Source: an uncultured Oscillospiraceae bacterium (GTDB lineage Bacteria > Bacillota > Clostridia > Oscillospirales > Oscillospiraceae). Taken from it: 64,000 nucleotides of DNA. The stretch spans positions 1 to 64,000 of the forward strand of contig CAKTOK010000003.1 in assembly GCA_934589835.1 (NCBI GenBank), read 5' to 3'. The translations under genes and the position numbers were made by a program. This document shows positions 42,030 to 51,229 of the stretch, piece by piece (within the stretch, counting starts at the first letter, position 1; every line of letters begins with the position of its first letter). A model generated the notes under the pieces. It saw only the letters and a list, made by a program, of their open reading frames with translations, was not told the origin of the DNA and made no database searches.

Positions 42030-44171
42030 TTACTCCTTGCGCTCGCCGTCCTCCGCGGGGGCGTCCTCTCCGTCCGGCTTTGCCTCCGGCTTGTCCGCCG
42101 GTGCGTCGAAGTCCGGCATGGGCACCGGCTCGGACACGATGTTGATGTGCTTGGCGGGGGCCTCGATGGTCTCCGGCACGCTGGGGCGGAACAGCTTCTG
42201 CTCCGGCTCGCGGCTGGCGCCGTAGTTGTCCGCCGTCTCGGGGTCGCGGCCCTCGATAATGGCCATCATCTCCTGACCGGTGATGGTTTCCTTCTTCAGC
42301 AGGTACGCGGCGATCTTGTCCAGCAGCTCCCGATTCTCCTTGAGGAGCTGCTTGGCCTCCTCGTGGCACTGGCGGATGATGCGGATGGTCGCGCGGTCTG
42401 CTGCGGCATACGTCTCCTGGGCGCAGGTCATGGAGTAGCCGCCGTCCAGATACTGGCTCTGGATAGTGCCCAGCGCCATCATGTCGAACTCCTCGCACAT
42501 ACCGAACCGTGCCACCAGATTCCGCGCCATCTCCGTGGCGCGCTCGATGTCGTTGGCCGCGCCGGAGGTCATGGTGTTGCACACGATCTCCTCGCTGGAC
42601 CGTCCCGCCAGCAGCGTCCGGATCTCCGCCAGAATATCCTCTCGGGACATGAGGAACTTCTCCTCCTCCGGCAGGTGCAGCGTATAGCCCAGCGCGCCCT
42701 GGGTGTGGGGCACGATGGTGATCTTGCTGACGGGCTGGGCATTCTTCTGCTTGGCCGCCACCAGCGCGTGACCCACCTCGTGATAGGCGATGATGCGCTT
42801 TTCCTCCTCGGTAATGACGGTACCCTTCTTCTCGCTGCCGGCGATCACCAGCTCGAAGGACACCAGCAGGTCGTTCTGATTCACGGCCTTGCGGCCCTTG
42901 CGGACGGCGCGCAGCGCCGCCTCGTTCACCAGATTGGCCAGATCCGCGCCGACGCAGCCGGCGGTGGCCTGGGCGATCTTGTTCAGATCCACATCCTCCG
43001 CCAGACGGATGTTGCGGGTGTGTACCTGCAGGGTGGCCAGACGGCCAGCCAGATTGGGACGGTCCACGGTGATGCGCCGGTCGAAGCGGCCCGGGCGCAG
43101 CAGCGCCTTGTCCAGCACCTCCGGCCGGTTGGTGGCGCCCAGCACGATCACGCCCTTGCTGGGGTCGAAGCCGTCCAGCTCCGCCAGCAGCTGGTTCAGC
43201 GTCTGCTCGCGTTCGTCGTTGCCGCCGCCGAACTTGCTGGCGTCACGGGACTTGCCGATGGTGTCGATCTCATCGATGAAGATGATGCACGGGGCCACCT
43301 TGGCGGCCTCCTTGAACAGGTCGCGGACGCGGCTGGCGCCCACGCCCACGAACATTTCCACAAAGTCGGAGCCGGAGATGGAGAAGAACGGGACCCCCGC
43401 CTCGCCGGCCACCGCCTTGGCCAACAGGGTCTTACCGGTGCCCGGGGAGCCTACCAGCAGCGCGCCCTTGGGGAGCTTGGCGCCGATGGCCGTGTATTTG
43501 CCCGGGTTGTGGAGGAAGTCGATGATCTCCTCCAGCGACTCCTTGGCCTCGTCCTGACCGGCCACATCCTTGAACGTAACGCCGGTGGACTTTTCCATAT
43601 ACACCTTGGCGTTGGCCTTGCCCACGCTGCCGATGCCGCCGAAGCCGCCGCCGCTGTTTTTGGCCAGCATCCGGAACAGCAGCATCAGCAGCCCCACCAT
43701 GATGATGGTGGGCAGGATATACTGCACCATGAACACCAGCACCGGATTCATCTGCGTCTCATAGTAGCCGGTGTAGGCCACATTGTGCTCCTTCAGCAGG
43801 GGCAGCAGCTGCGCGTCATTGAGGTAGGCGGTGTACAGCGTCAGCTTTGTATCCTTGGACTGGGTGTAGGACTTGGCGGGCGTGGCGCTGTTCTCATCGG
43901 CCTCCTCGGTGTAGGTATAGCCCTCCACCGGCGTGAGATAGATGGCGTCGTCCTTGAACAGGACCTCCTCCGCCTTGCCGCTTTCGATGATGGATACCAT
44001 CTCGCTGTATTTGATCTCATGGCTGGTGGCCTTGTTGGCGGTGTTCCGGTTATAGGCGCTGAAATAGTTGAATGCCACCGTCAGCACCAGCGCCCATGCC
44101 ACCAGCGTCAGGACGCCTCGCAGATTATTGCGGCCCTTGCCGTTTTTGTTGTTTTGGTCGTTGTTCGCCAT
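42030..44171 (-). CDS. ftsH: ATP-dependent zinc metalloprotease FtsH
   Basis: 713-residue membrane AAA+ protease that degrades misassembled membrane proteins and regulators. Two transmembrane segments (about 20-38 and 128-150) flank an extracytoplasmic domain; Walker A GSPGTGKT (about 243), Walker [12 protein letters not shown], the SRH block [20 protein letters not shown], and the zinc site HEVGHALV (about 466) are intact. The C-terminus is extended and acidic/Pro-rich. A TTGTGA-17-TATACT promoter is at 44223-44251. It is divergent from rlmB. Confidence 0.98.
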   Translation of the reverse strand: MANNDQNNKNGKGRNNLRGVLTLVAWALVLTVAFNYFSAYNRNTANKATSHEIKYSEMVSIIESGKAEEVLFKDDAIYLTPVEGYTYTEEADENSATPAKSYTQSKDTKLTLYTAYLNDAQLLPLLKEHNVAYTGYYETQMNPVLVFMVQYILPTIIMVGLLMLLFRMLAKNSGGGFGGIGSVGKANAKVYMEKSTGVTFKDVAGQDEAKESLEEIIDFLHNPGKYTAIGAKLPKGALLVGSPGTGKTLLAKAVAGEAGVPFFSISGSDFVEMFVGVGASRVRDLFKEAAKVAPCIIFIDEIDTIGKSRDASKFGGGNDEREQTLNQLLAELDGFDPSKGVIVLGATNRPEVLDKALLRPGRFDRRITVDRPNLAGRLATLQVHTRNIRLAEDVDLNKIAQATAGCVGADLANLVNEAALRAVRKGRKAVNQNDLLVSFELVIAGSEKKGTVITEEEKRIIAYHEVGHALVAAKQKNAQPVSKITIVPHTQGALGYTLHLPEEEKFLMSREDILAEIRTLLAGRSSEEIVCNTMTSGAANDIERATEMARNLVARFGMCEEFDMMALGTIQSQYLDGGYSMTCAQETYAAADRATIRIIRQCHEEAKQLLKENRELLDKIAAYLLKKETITGQEMMAIIEGRDPETADNYGASREPEQKLFRPSVPETIEAPAKHINIVSEPVPMPDFDAPADKPEAKPDGEDAPAEDGERKE

Positions 44172-44222
44172 GCGTATCCTCCGTCAAAAACCACTGGGTG
44201 GTATACTTCTGCATTATCGCAC

Positions 44223-44251
44223 AGTATACCACACTTGCCCTTTTCTCACAA
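44223..44251 (-). promoter_or_regulatory. Promoter of ftsH
   Basis: TTGTGA (44246-44251), 17 bp, TATACT (44223-44228) on the minus strand. Confidence 0.75.
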
Positions 44252-44295
44252 GCGGCACGTTGTCGGATTTTCTGTAAAATTTCTATGAATGCTCC

Positions 44296-44324
44296 TTTCT
44301 ATCGGGGCAATAGTGTGTTATACT
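44296..44324 (+). promoter_or_regulatory. Promoter of rlmB
   Basis: TTTCTA (44296-44301), 17 bp, TATACT (44319-44324); the -35 is weak. Confidence 0.5.
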
Positions 44325-44357
44325 GGTCGGGATATCAAAGAGAACGAGGTCATTCCC

Positions 44358-45137
44358 ATGAGAGACACGAAGGATACCCAGCGCCGCCCCCTGCCGGACG
44401 CGGAGGCTGACGGCGTCATCGAGGGCCGCAACGCGGTGATCGAGGCGCTGCGCGTGGGCGCCGCCATCGACAAAATTTATATCGCCAGGGGCGAAACAGA
44501 CAAGACTCTGGGCCACATCGCCTCCAAGGCCCGTGACGCGGGCATCGTGGTGGTGGAGGCTGATCGCCGCAAGCTGGACGGGATGTCCCGCACCCACGCC
44601 CATCAGGGCGTCATTGCGCTGGCCGCCGTGCGGGAATACGCCACGGTGGAGAGCATTCTGGCCGCCGCCGCAGAGAAGGGGGAGCCGCCTCTGCTGGTGG
44701 TGTGCGACGAGATCTCCGACCCCCACAATCTGGGCGCCATCCTCCGCACCGCCGAGTGTGCCGGCGCCCACGGCGTCATTATCCCCAAGCGCCGCTCCGC
44801 CGGCCTGACCGCCGTGGTGGCCAAGACCTCCGCCGGTGCGGTGAGCTATATGCCCGTGGCGCGGGTGGCCAATATTCCCTCCCTGCTGAAGGACCTGAAA
44901 CAGCAGGGCGTCTGGGTATTCGGCACCGCTGCCGACGGCACCACGGCGCTGTACGGCGCGGATCTGAAGGGCCCCGCCGCTATCGTCATCGGCTCTGAGG
45001 GCAGCGGTATGACCCGACTGGTCTCGGAGACCTGTGATTTCCTTGTCAGCATCCCCATGAAGGGCCGCATCTCCTCCCTGAACGCCTCCGCCGCCGCCGC
45101 CATCCTGCTGTACGAGGCGGTGCGTCAGCGGGGATAA
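44358..45137 (+). CDS. rlmB: TrmH-family 23S rRNA guanosine-2'-O-methyltransferase RlmB
   Basis: 259 residues with an N-terminal L30e-like substrate domain (GVIEGRNAVIEALR; KLDGMSRTHAHQGVIAL) and a C-terminal SPOUT methyltransferase knot: VVCDEISDPHNLGAILRTAE (motif 1), IVIGSEGSGMTRLV (motif 2) and SIPMKGRISSLNASAAAAILLYE (motif 3). Family members methylate a guanosine ribose in 23S rRNA or tRNA using S-adenosylmethionine. GAGG precedes the ATG. Followed 21 bp later by the pseudo-P-type ATPase gene. Confidence 0.93.
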   Translation: MRDTKDTQRRPLPDAEADGVIEGRNAVIEALRVGAAIDKIYIARGETDKTLGHIASKARDAGIVVVEADRRKLDGMSRTHAHQGVIALAAVREYATVESILAAAAEKGEPPLLVVCDEISDPHNLGAILRTAECAGAHGVIIPKRRSAGLTAVVAKTSAGAVSYMPVARVANIPSLLKDLKQQGVWVFGTAADGTTALYGADLKGPAAIVIGSEGSGMTRLVSETCDFLVSIPMKGRISSLNASAAAAILLYEAVRQRG

Positions 45138-45158
45138 CGGCCACCCGTTTTTTTCTGA

Positions 45159-47249
45159 ATGATGAGCAGGCACAGCGATGAACAACGCCATATCCCGCCC
45201 GTCCCCGACGACGAGCTTTCTCTGGACGCCATTCTGGCCGAATACGGCAGGGGCGGGCGTCAGCCTGCCCCGGCGGAGGGCGCGCCCGTGCCAACTCCCG
45301 CACCGGAGCCTGCCCCCTCTCCTGAACCGGCTTCCGCGCGGAAACCCGAAGCCGAGCCCGAAGAAATCCCCGCGCCGGAGCCCGTCCGCGTCTCCGATGC
45401 GCCGGACCGCGTCAGCCTGCGGGACGTGATGAGCCAGACGGTGGACGCCGTGCTGGCGGACGAGGAGGACGGCGTCCTTGACGATCCTGTGCCGCTGGGA
45501 CAGCGGCTGGCCGCCCTGCTGCACCGCTTCACCGACCGCGGTGGGGACCCCTCGCGGGGCCTTTCCCGAGAGACGGAGCAGCTGTTCGACGAGCCGGAGG
45601 CCGAGCCTGAGCCGGAAGAACCCGAGGAGCCGGAGCCCCGCATGGACGACGCCCTGCGGGAGGAAAAGCGCCGGTGCAACCGGCTGCGCCGCGGTCTGGT
45701 GCTGGGAGCCTTCCCCGCGCTGCTGCTGGTGGTGGCCGCCGTTCTGCAGGAGCTGGAGGTGCTGCCCCCCGCGTGGCTGGACGCCGCGCTCCTGCGGTGC
45801 GCTGTACTGGGCGGCGGACTGCTGCTGACGGCGCTTCTCTGTCTGCCGGTATGGCGGACGGCGGTGCAGCTCCTCCGCGATGGGCGGGTGGGCTGCGAGC
45901 TGTGCGCCGGCGTAGCGGTGCTGGCCGACCTGCTGTGCTGCGTCTGCGGCGCCGTCACCGGCAGCACCCTGTCCACGCCCTACGCCGCCGCAGGCGCCCT
46001 GCTGATCCTCTGCTGCCAGCTGGGCCTGTATCTCACGGCGGAGACGCGCCGCGCCGCCTTCCACCTGGCGGAGCTCAACGGCGTGCCGCCCTATGTGGTG
46101 TCCGTGCTGCCCGCCGGTACCTGCAAGCAGCGTGGCGTGCTGGAGGGCTTCTACCGCATGACCATGCGGCCCGATCCCGCCCGCCAGTGGCAGAATTATG
46201 TGCTGCCGCTGCTGCTGTCCACGGCGGTGGTGCTGTCCGGCGTGGTGTGCTTCACCGCCCGCCCCATGGCGGAATTTCCCTGGGTACTGGCCGCCCTCAC
46301 CGGCGCCGGCGTCCAGCTGTCCCTGCCTCTGACGGGCGCCCTGCCTCTGTATTACCTGTCCCGCCGTCTGGAGCGCAGCGGCGCGGCGGCCGCCGGTTAT
46401 GCCGGCGCCCGCGCCGTGGCCCGTTCCGGCCGGATCCTCCTGACGGACGACGATCTCTTCCCCGCCGGCACCGTGACCCTCAACGGCTACAAGGTCTACG
46501 GCGAGGAGCGGGGCCGCGCCGTGGCCTACGCCGCCTCGGTGGCCAAGGCCGCCGGCAGCAGTCTGGCCCCCCTGCTGGACCGCCAGCTCACGGCGGAGGG
46601 CGGCTACCCCATGCGGGTGGACGAGCTGCATTTCTGCGAGGAGGGCGGCGTGGAGGCGGCCCTCCGCGGGGAGACGGTGCTGCTGGGCAGCGCCTACTTC
46701 ATGAAGAAGCGGCATATCGCCCTGCCCCGTGACCTGAGACTGCAAACCGGCCTGTTTCTGGCGGTGGACGGCGTGCTGACGGCGGTATTTGCCGTGAAGT
46801 ACCAGCCCTCCCGCAACGCGGAGTGGGCGCTGCGCGCTCTGCGCCGCAGCCGCATTACGCCGGTGCTGGCCGTCCGCAGCAGCAACGTGACCCCCAGCCT
46901 CATCAAGCGCAAATTCGGCGTGGACGCCAAGGCGGTCTATCCCGATGTCTCCACTCGTCTGGCGTTGGCCCAGCTGGCCTCCCAGCAGGGGGAAGCGCCC
47001 AACGTCATCGTCTGCCGCGAGGGGCTGCTGCCGCTGGCGGAATCGGTGGTGGGCAGCCGCCGTATGGTGCGGGCCGTCCGGACCGCCACGGTCCTCAGCT
47101 ACCTGGGCGCGCTGTGCGGCGTGCTGTTGGCCTACTACCTGACCTCCGTGGGCAACTTCGCGGTGCTGACGCCGCTGGCCATGGTGATCTTCCTGCTGCT
47201 GTGGCTGCTGCCCACGCTGCTGATCGCCGGTCTCGTTCGCCATTTTTGA
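45159..47249 (+). CDS. Degenerate P-type (P1B-like) ATPase, probably non-catalytic
   Basis: 696 residues. The first 170 are acidic and proline-rich (tandem EEPEEPEPE-like stretches). Then come about eight hydrophobic segments arranged as in heavy-metal P-type ATPases, and a soluble region aligning with their P and N domains: AASVAKAAGSSLAPL, then GGVEAALRGETVLLGSAYFMKKR, VDGVLTAVFAVKYQPSRNAE and the hinge-like LALAQL. But the phosphorylation motif DKTGT is replaced (around LLTDDDLFPAGTVT) and TGDN reads VRSSNVT, so ATP-driven transport is not expected. No clear ribosome binding site precedes ATG 45159; coupling to rlmB is possible. Confidence 0.7.
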   Translation: MMSRHSDEQRHIPPVPDDELSLDAILAEYGRGGRQPAPAEGAPVPTPAPEPAPSPEPASARKPEAEPEEIPAPEPVRVSDAPDRVSLRDVMSQTVDAVLADEEDGVLDDPVPLGQRLAALLHRFTDRGGDPSRGLSRETEQLFDEPEAEPEPEEPEEPEPRMDDALREEKRRCNRLRRGLVLGAFPALLLVVAAVLQELEVLPPAWLDAALLRCAVLGGGLLLTALLCLPVWRTAVQLLRDGRVGCELCAGVAVLADLLCCVCGAVTGSTLSTPYAAAGALLILCCQLGLYLTAETRRAAFHLAELNGVPPYVVSVLPAGTCKQRGVLEGFYRMTMRPDPARQWQNYVLPLLLSTAVVLSGVVCFTARPMAEFPWVLAALTGAGVQLSLPLTGALPLYYLSRRLERSGAAAAGYAGARAVARSGRILLTDDDLFPAGTVTLNGYKVYGEERGRAVAYAASVAKAAGSSLAPLLDRQLTAEGGYPMRVDELHFCEEGGVEAALRGETVLLGSAYFMKKRHIALPRDLRLQTGLFLAVDGVLTAVFAVKYQPSRNAEWALRALRRSRITPVLAVRSSNVTPSLIKRKFGVDAKAVYPDVSTRLALAQLASQQGEAPNVIVCREGLLPLAESVVGSRRMVRAVRTATVLSYLGALCGVLLAYYLTSVGNFAVLTPLAMVIFLLLWLLPTLLIAGLVRHF

Positions 47250-47290
47250 GCAAAAAAGAACGGAGCGCTCACGCCCTCCGTTCTTTTTGC
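47250..47290. terminator. Bidirectional terminator
   Basis: A 15-16-bp stem (47250-47265 / 47276-47290) with A6 and T5 ends between the convergent P-type ATPase-like and CarD genes. Confidence 0.82.
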
Positions 47291-47293
47291 ATA

Positions 47294-47827
47294 TTACGCC
47301 TCTGCCGGCTCCGGCAGCTTCTCCGGCCAGTTGGGCCAGCTCTGACGGATGAGATCCGCCACCGCGTCCCGCTCCAGCCCCAGCACGGCGGCCAGCTCAC
47401 CGTACAGCTGATCCTCCGCCCGCTTGAGATAACGCTCGTCCATCTGACTCACCTTTTTGCCGTGGCGCACGGCCCACGCCCGCTTGCGGCACACGCTGTG
47501 GATCATGGCCGCCAGCTCGCTGCACTGGCAGCGCATCACCACCTGATGGTAGAAATCCCGGGCCGCCCGCACCCCCGTCTGCTCCGGCCTGCAGGGCGGC
47601 AGAGAGGGGATCGCCGCGATCAGCGCCAGCGCCTCCTCCCGTGAGATGATGGGACGCATCAGCACACCGGTGTCCACCGGCGTCAGCACCGTACCGCTGC
47701 GGTAAAGCGGCGTCAGATGATAATAGAGCCGCGTCCCATCGTCATAGGACATACCGGACGGGCCGATGCGTTCCACCCGACAAACGCCCTCGCTGCCGTA
47801 TACCACCAGATCACCCGCTGCAAACAT
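47294..47827 (-). CDS. CarD/CdnL family transcription regulator
   Basis: 177 residues. N-terminal RNA-polymerase-interacting Tudor-like domain (MFAAGDLVVYGSEGVCRVERI, then RLYYHLTPLYRSGTVLTPVD) and a helical C-terminal DNA-binding domain (about 75-170). CarD proteins stabilise the open promoter complex; the Firmicute homologues differ in essentiality. GGAG is 9 bases before the ATG and TTACAT-17-TATCAT lies upstream. Confidence 0.9.
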   Translation of the reverse strand: MFAAGDLVVYGSEGVCRVERIGPSGMSYDDGTRLYYHLTPLYRSGTVLTPVDTGVLMRPIISREEALALIAAIPSLPPCRPEQTGVRAARDFYHQVVMRCQCSELAAMIHSVCRKRAWAVRHGKKVSQMDERYLKRAEDQLYGELAAVLGLERDAVADLIRQSWPNWPEKLPEPAEA

Positions 47828-47912
47828 CTCGTCACGCTCCTTACACACAGACACACAAAACCGCCCCGCGCCCGCTCTCTCCTTCGGACGCGCGGCTCTC
47901 TCTTTGTGTAGT

Positions 47913-47941
47913 ATGATACCACATTGTGTCAAAAAATGTAA
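47913..47941 (-). promoter_or_regulatory. Promoter of the CarD gene
   Basis: TTACAT (47936-47941), 17 bp, TATCAT (47913-47918) on the minus strand. A TTGACA also occurs in the spacer but out of register. Confidence 0.55.
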
Positions 47942-48033
47942 GGGCGATTTTTAAGAAATTTCCCGCAAGGTGGTGGATATTTCTTAAAAGCGTGATACAA
48001 TAGGGAAAACCATCGGAAAGGAAGACCCCTTCT

Positions 48034-48534
48034 ATGAAGCAGCCTGATATCCATCCCTCCGTCTTTGTGGCCCCCAACGCCACCCTCCGCGGCGACGTCC
48101 GTCTGGCCGCCGGCAGCAGCGTGTTCTACGGCGCGGTGCTGCGGGGCGACCGCGCCCCCATCTCTATCGGCGCGGGCACCAACATTCAGGACAACTGTGT
48201 GGTCCACGTGGAGTACGACCTGCCCGTTACCGTGGGGCGGGACGTCACCGTGGGCCATGGCGCCATTCTTCACAGCTGCACCGTGGGCGATGAGACGCTC
48301 ATCGGCATGGGCGCTATCGTCCTCAACGGCGCGCAGATCGGCAAAAACTGCCTCATCGGCGCCGGCGCGCTGGTGACGCAGAACGCCGTCATTCCCGACG
48401 GGATGATGGCCGTTGGCTCTCCCGCCAGAGTCAAGCGCCCCCTGACGCCGCAGGAGATCGAGGACATCCGGCGGGCCGCCGTGGCCTACCGGCAGGAGGC
48501 CCGGGAATTTCAGGCGCTGGAGGAATCGCTGTAA
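48034..48534 (+). CDS. Gamma-type carbonic anhydrase family protein
   Basis: 166 residues forming a left-handed beta-helix of hexapeptide repeats (for example ATLRGDVRL, SVFYGAVLRGDRAPISIG). Candidate zinc-ligand histidines are in VHVEYD, VGHGAILHSC. Members are gamma carbonic anhydrases or YrdA/PaaY-like acyltransferase relatives; activity is often unproven. GGAAAGGAAG precedes the ATG. Single gene with a TACAAT -10 near 47996 and a terminator after it. Confidence 0.9.
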   Translation: MKQPDIHPSVFVAPNATLRGDVRLAAGSSVFYGAVLRGDRAPISIGAGTNIQDNCVVHVEYDLPVTVGRDVTVGHGAILHSCTVGDETLIGMGAIVLNGAQIGKNCLIGAGALVTQNAVIPDGMMAVGSPARVKRPLTPQEIEDIRRAAVAYRQEAREFQALEESL

Positions 48535-48536
48535 GC

Positions 48537-48577
48537 AAAAGGAGAGCCGTGGGGCAGCGCCCCGCGGCTCTCCTTTT
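48537..48577. terminator. Bidirectional terminator
   Basis: 19-bp stem (48537-48555 / 48559-48577, one G-T wobble) with AAAA/TTTT ends between convergent genes. Confidence 0.87.
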
Positions 48578-48580
48578 CTC

Positions 48581-49348
48581 TTACGCCCGGCGGTCCGCCT
48601 GGATCAGCAGCTTCAGAGCCTCCACGCCCACCTGCACGGCGGAGGTGGTGTCCTCGCTCATCTCCTGATCCAGTCCGGCAGCCTCCCGCTCCTGGTTCCA
48701 TACCACATGGAAGCAGGAGCCGCAGCGGCATTTCAGTGCGTCCGCCACCACGAACAGCGCGGCGGACTCCATCTCGCTGGCCTTGACGCCCAGCCGCTTC
48801 CACGCCTCCCACTTGTTCAGCAGCTCGTAGGACACGGGCATACGGGCGGGGCTGTGCTGGCCGTAGAAGGCGTCCTTGCACTGCACCACGCCCACCTGCG
48901 TCCGCTTGCCCAGCGCGCGGGCGGCCTGCACCAGCGCGGTGGTCACCTCAAAGTTGGCCACGGCGGGGTACTCGATGGGCGCATATTCGCGGCTGGTATG
49001 CTCAAAGCGGATGGCGCCGGTGGCCACCACTACGTCGCCGCTTCGCACATCCAGATCGATGCCGCCGCAGGTGCCCACGCGGAGGAAGGTGTCCGCGCCG
49101 ATGTTGTGCAGCTCCTCCATGGCGATGGAGGCCGAGGGGCCGCCGATGCCGGTGGAGCACACGGAGACCTTCTCCCCCAGCAGCGTGCCGGTGTAGACGG
49201 TGTACTCGCGGTTGCTGGCCACAAAGTGCGCGTCGTCAAACAGCGCTGCGATCTTCTCGCAGCGGCCCGGGTCGCCCGGCAGGATCACATAGCGGCCCAC
49301 GTCGCCCTCCACACAGTGGATATGATACTGCTTTTCCAGATTCTGCAT
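48581..49348 (-). CDS. udp: Uridine phosphorylase-type nucleoside phosphorylase
   Basis: 255 residues of the NP-I family. [18 protein letters not shown] (phosphate-binding Gly-Asp-Pro, residues about 17-34), [16 protein letters not shown] (about 68-83), [11 protein letters not shown] (about 90-100) and [16 protein letters not shown] (about 193-208) are the phosphorylase motifs. It splits uridine (or a related nucleoside) with phosphate to base and ribose-1-phosphate; cytidine deaminase at 54182 could feed it. GGAGG is 8 bases before ATG 49348. Confidence 0.92.
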   Translation of the reverse strand: MQNLEKQYHIHCVEGDVGRYVILPGDPGRCEKIAALFDDAHFVASNREYTVYTGTLLGEKVSVCSTGIGGPSASIAMEELHNIGADTFLRVGTCGGIDLDVRSGDVVVATGAIRFEHTSREYAPIEYPAVANFEVTTALVQAARALGKRTQVGVVQCKDAFYGQHSPARMPVSYELLNKWEAWKRLGVKASEMESAALFVVADALKCRCGSCFHVVWNQEREAAGLDQEMSEDTTSAVQVGVEALKLLIQADRRA

Positions 49349-49401
49349 AGTCTGACCTCCTGAAAGAATACAGGCGGAGCCTCCGCCCGATTGATTACGA
49401 T

Positions 49402-49430
49402 TTGCAGTTGCCTTCTGCCATTGGTAAATA
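49402..49430 (+). promoter_or_regulatory. Possible promoter of the 119-aa lipoprotein gene
   Basis: TTGCAG (49402-49407), 17 bp, TAAATA (49425-49430); implies a leader of about 150 bases. It overlaps the divergent udp promoter region. Confidence 0.45.
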
Positions 49431-49433
49431 TTT

Positions 49434-49462
49434 ATTATATCGCATCCCATCGTAAAAAGCAA
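49434..49462 (-). promoter_or_regulatory. Promoter of udp
   Basis: TTGCTT (49457-49462), 17 bp, TATAAT (49434-49439) on the minus strand. Confidence 0.7.
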
Positions 49463-49585
49463 TCATGGCGGCCTCGGGAAAGGCAGAAACTTCATGTTTC
49501 GCCAGAATTCCTCGGGGCTATGAACGCCGCGGCGGCGGATACTAACGGTGGCGCAACGCGCACAAGAAACAAAGGAGGCTTCTTC

Positions 49586-49945
49586 ATGATGAAGCGGATC
49601 GCAACGCTTTTTGCGGCGCTGTCTCTTATGCTGGCACTGACGGCCTGCGGCGAGACGGACCGCACCAACGCCGGCGCGGGGGACCGGAACACACCCAACA
49701 CCAATCGGAGCCAGAACGCCCCGCAGGATAACGGCAGCGGCGGCAGCTGGCAGAACGGCACCGACACGCCCACTCAGCCCGGCGCCGGCAGCGGCGGCAC
49801 GGAGGGCGCTCGGGACAACGCGCTGGGCCGCGGCGCCCTGCGGCGGGGCGCACAGAGCACCGCCACGTTCCGCCAGATGCTGGAAAACGGCCATGTCCGT
49901 GACAGCGATGGCTTCCTCAACGATGGGGAAAACACCAGCTGGTGA
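49586..49945 (+). CDS. Small lipoprotein of unknown function (119 aa)
   Basis: Signal peptide with lipobox ALTAC (Cys about residue 21), followed by a low-complexity Asn/Gly/Ser/Thr/Gln-rich linker (about residues 28-85) and a C-terminal segment (ATFRQMLENGHVRDSDGFLN). It is expected to be anchored on the outer face of the membrane. AAAGGAGG is 7 bases before ATG 49586. No domain is recognised. Confidence 0.7.
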   Translation: MMKRIATLFAALSLMLALTACGETDRTNAGAGDRNTPNTNRSQNAPQDNGSGGSWQNGTDTPTQPGAGSGGTEGARDNALGRGALRRGAQSTATFRQMLENGHVRDSDGFLNDGENTSW

Positions 49946-49968
49946 CTTTTTTGCCGTAAACAGAGCCT

Positions 49969-50009
49969 GTGGGCGCAGGGGGGACGTATTTTTTTCACCC
50001 TGCGCCCAC
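49969..50009 (+). repeat. 12-bp inverted repeat with a T-rich loop
   Basis: Perfect arms (49969-49980 / 49998-50009) enclose a 17-base loop containing T8. As a plus-strand terminator it would be unusual because the T run is in the loop. It ends directly at the -35 of the downstream GTPase promoter. Confidence 0.5.
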
Positions 50010-50037
50010 TTGCATTTTCAGAAAATTGGGATATGAT
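50010..50037 (+). promoter_or_regulatory. Promoter of the GTPase pair
   Basis: TTGCAT (50010-50015), 16 bp, TATGAT (50032-50037). No Zur-type palindrome was recognised near it. Confidence 0.65.
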
Positions 50038-50090
50038 ATGAGAGAAAGAATATGTGCCGCTGCGGGCGGCAGAGAAAAGAAGGGTTTGCT

Positions 50091-51212
50091 ATGACAAAAA
50101 TTGACATCGTATCCGGCTTTCTGGGCGCAGGCAAGACCACGCTCATCAAAAAGCTGCTGGCAGAGGCGTTTCAGGGCGAGAAGCTGGTCCTGATCGAAAA
50201 CGAATTCGGCGAGATCAGCATCGACGGCGGCTTCCTGAAGGAGTCCGGCGTCCAGATCAGCGAGATGTCCTCCGGCTGCATCTGCTGCTCGCTGGTGGGC
50301 GACTTCAACAGGGCGCTGAAGGATGTGCACCAGCAGTTCGGGCCTGACCGCATCCTCATTGAGCCGTCCGGCGTGGGCAAGCTCAGCGACGTGATCGTGG
50401 CGGTGGAGAATACCGTCAAGGACGTGCCGGACATGAAGCTCAACAGCTTCGTCACCGTGGCCGACGCCACCAAGGTCAAGGTCTACATGAAGAACTTCGG
50501 CGAGTTCTACAACAACCAGATCGAATCTGCGGGCACCATCATCCTCTCCCGCACCCAGAAGCTGAGTCAGGAGAAGCTGGAGGCCGCCGTGGCGCTGCTG
50601 CGGGAGAAGAACCCCGATGCCGCCATCCTCACCACGCCGTGGGACGAGCTGGACGGCAAGACCATCCTCAGCGCCATCGAGAAGGTGTCGCTGGCCGATG
50701 AGCTGCTGGCGCGGATGCAGGCCGAGCACGCGGCGGACGAGGCGGAGCATCACCATCATCACCATGACCATGATGAGGATGACCACGACCACGGCTGTCA
50801 CCACGACCACGACGAGGACGAACATTGTCACCATGACCATGACGAGCATTGCCACGACCACGAGCACGAGCATCATCACCACGACGGCGAGGAGTGCGAC
50901 GATCCCCATTGCAGCTGCCACCATCACCACCATCACGCCGACGAGGTGTTTACCAGCTGGGGTGTGGAGACGGTGAAGGTATTCACCGAGAGCGAGCTGG
51001 AGACCATCCTCACCGCGCTGGACAGCGGCGACTACGGCGCGATCCTCCGTGCCAAGGGCATCGTCCACAGCGAGGACGGCAAGTGGCTGCACTTCGACTT
51101 CGTGCCGGAGGAGCATCAGATCCGCTTCGGCGCCGCCGACTACACCGGCCGCCTGTGCGTCATCGGCTCCCAGCTGAAGGAGGACAAGCTGGCCGCGCTG
51201 TTCGGCCTGTAA
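50091..51212 (+). CDS. COG0523 (CobW/ZNG1-type) GTPase with His-rich metal-binding insert
   Basis: 373 residues. Walker A GFLGAGKTT (residues 9-17), the COG0523 metal motif CICC (63-66) and a switch block ENEFGEISID are present. Residues about 220-283 are dominated by His, Asp and Glu (runs of up to six His), an extreme metal-binding stretch; a small C-terminal CobW-C domain follows. COG0523 GTPases are metal chaperones, often for zinc. AAGGG precedes ATG 50091. A second GTPase gene follows 17 bp downstream. Confidence 0.92.
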   Translation: MTKIDIVSGFLGAGKTTLIKKLLAEAFQGEKLVLIENEFGEISIDGGFLKESGVQISEMSSGCICCSLVGDFNRALKDVHQQFGPDRILIEPSGVGKLSDVIVAVENTVKDVPDMKLNSFVTVADATKVKVYMKNFGEFYNNQIESAGTIILSRTQKLSQEKLEAAVALLREKNPDAAILTTPWDELDGKTILSAIEKVSLADELLARMQAEHAADEAEHHHHHHDHDEDDHDHGCHHDHDEDEHCHHDHDEHCHDHEHEHHHHDGEECDDPHCSCHHHHHHADEVFTSWGVETVKVFTESELETILTALDSGDYGAILRAKGIVHSEDGKWLHFDFVPEEHQIRFGAADYTGRLCVIGSQLKEDKLAALFGL

Positions 51213-51229
51213 GACGCGAGGTACACCGT

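Noticed and set aside
44283..47243. Minus-strand frame of nearly 1000 codons opposite rlmB and the P-type ATPase-like gene
   Set aside because: Gln/His/Gly-rich shadow without start signals or domains.
50749..50940. His-codon-rich repeat in the GTPase gene considered as a tandem repeat or CRISPR-like array
   Set aside because: It is in frame, codes for a metal-binding segment and has no regular repeat-spacer structure.
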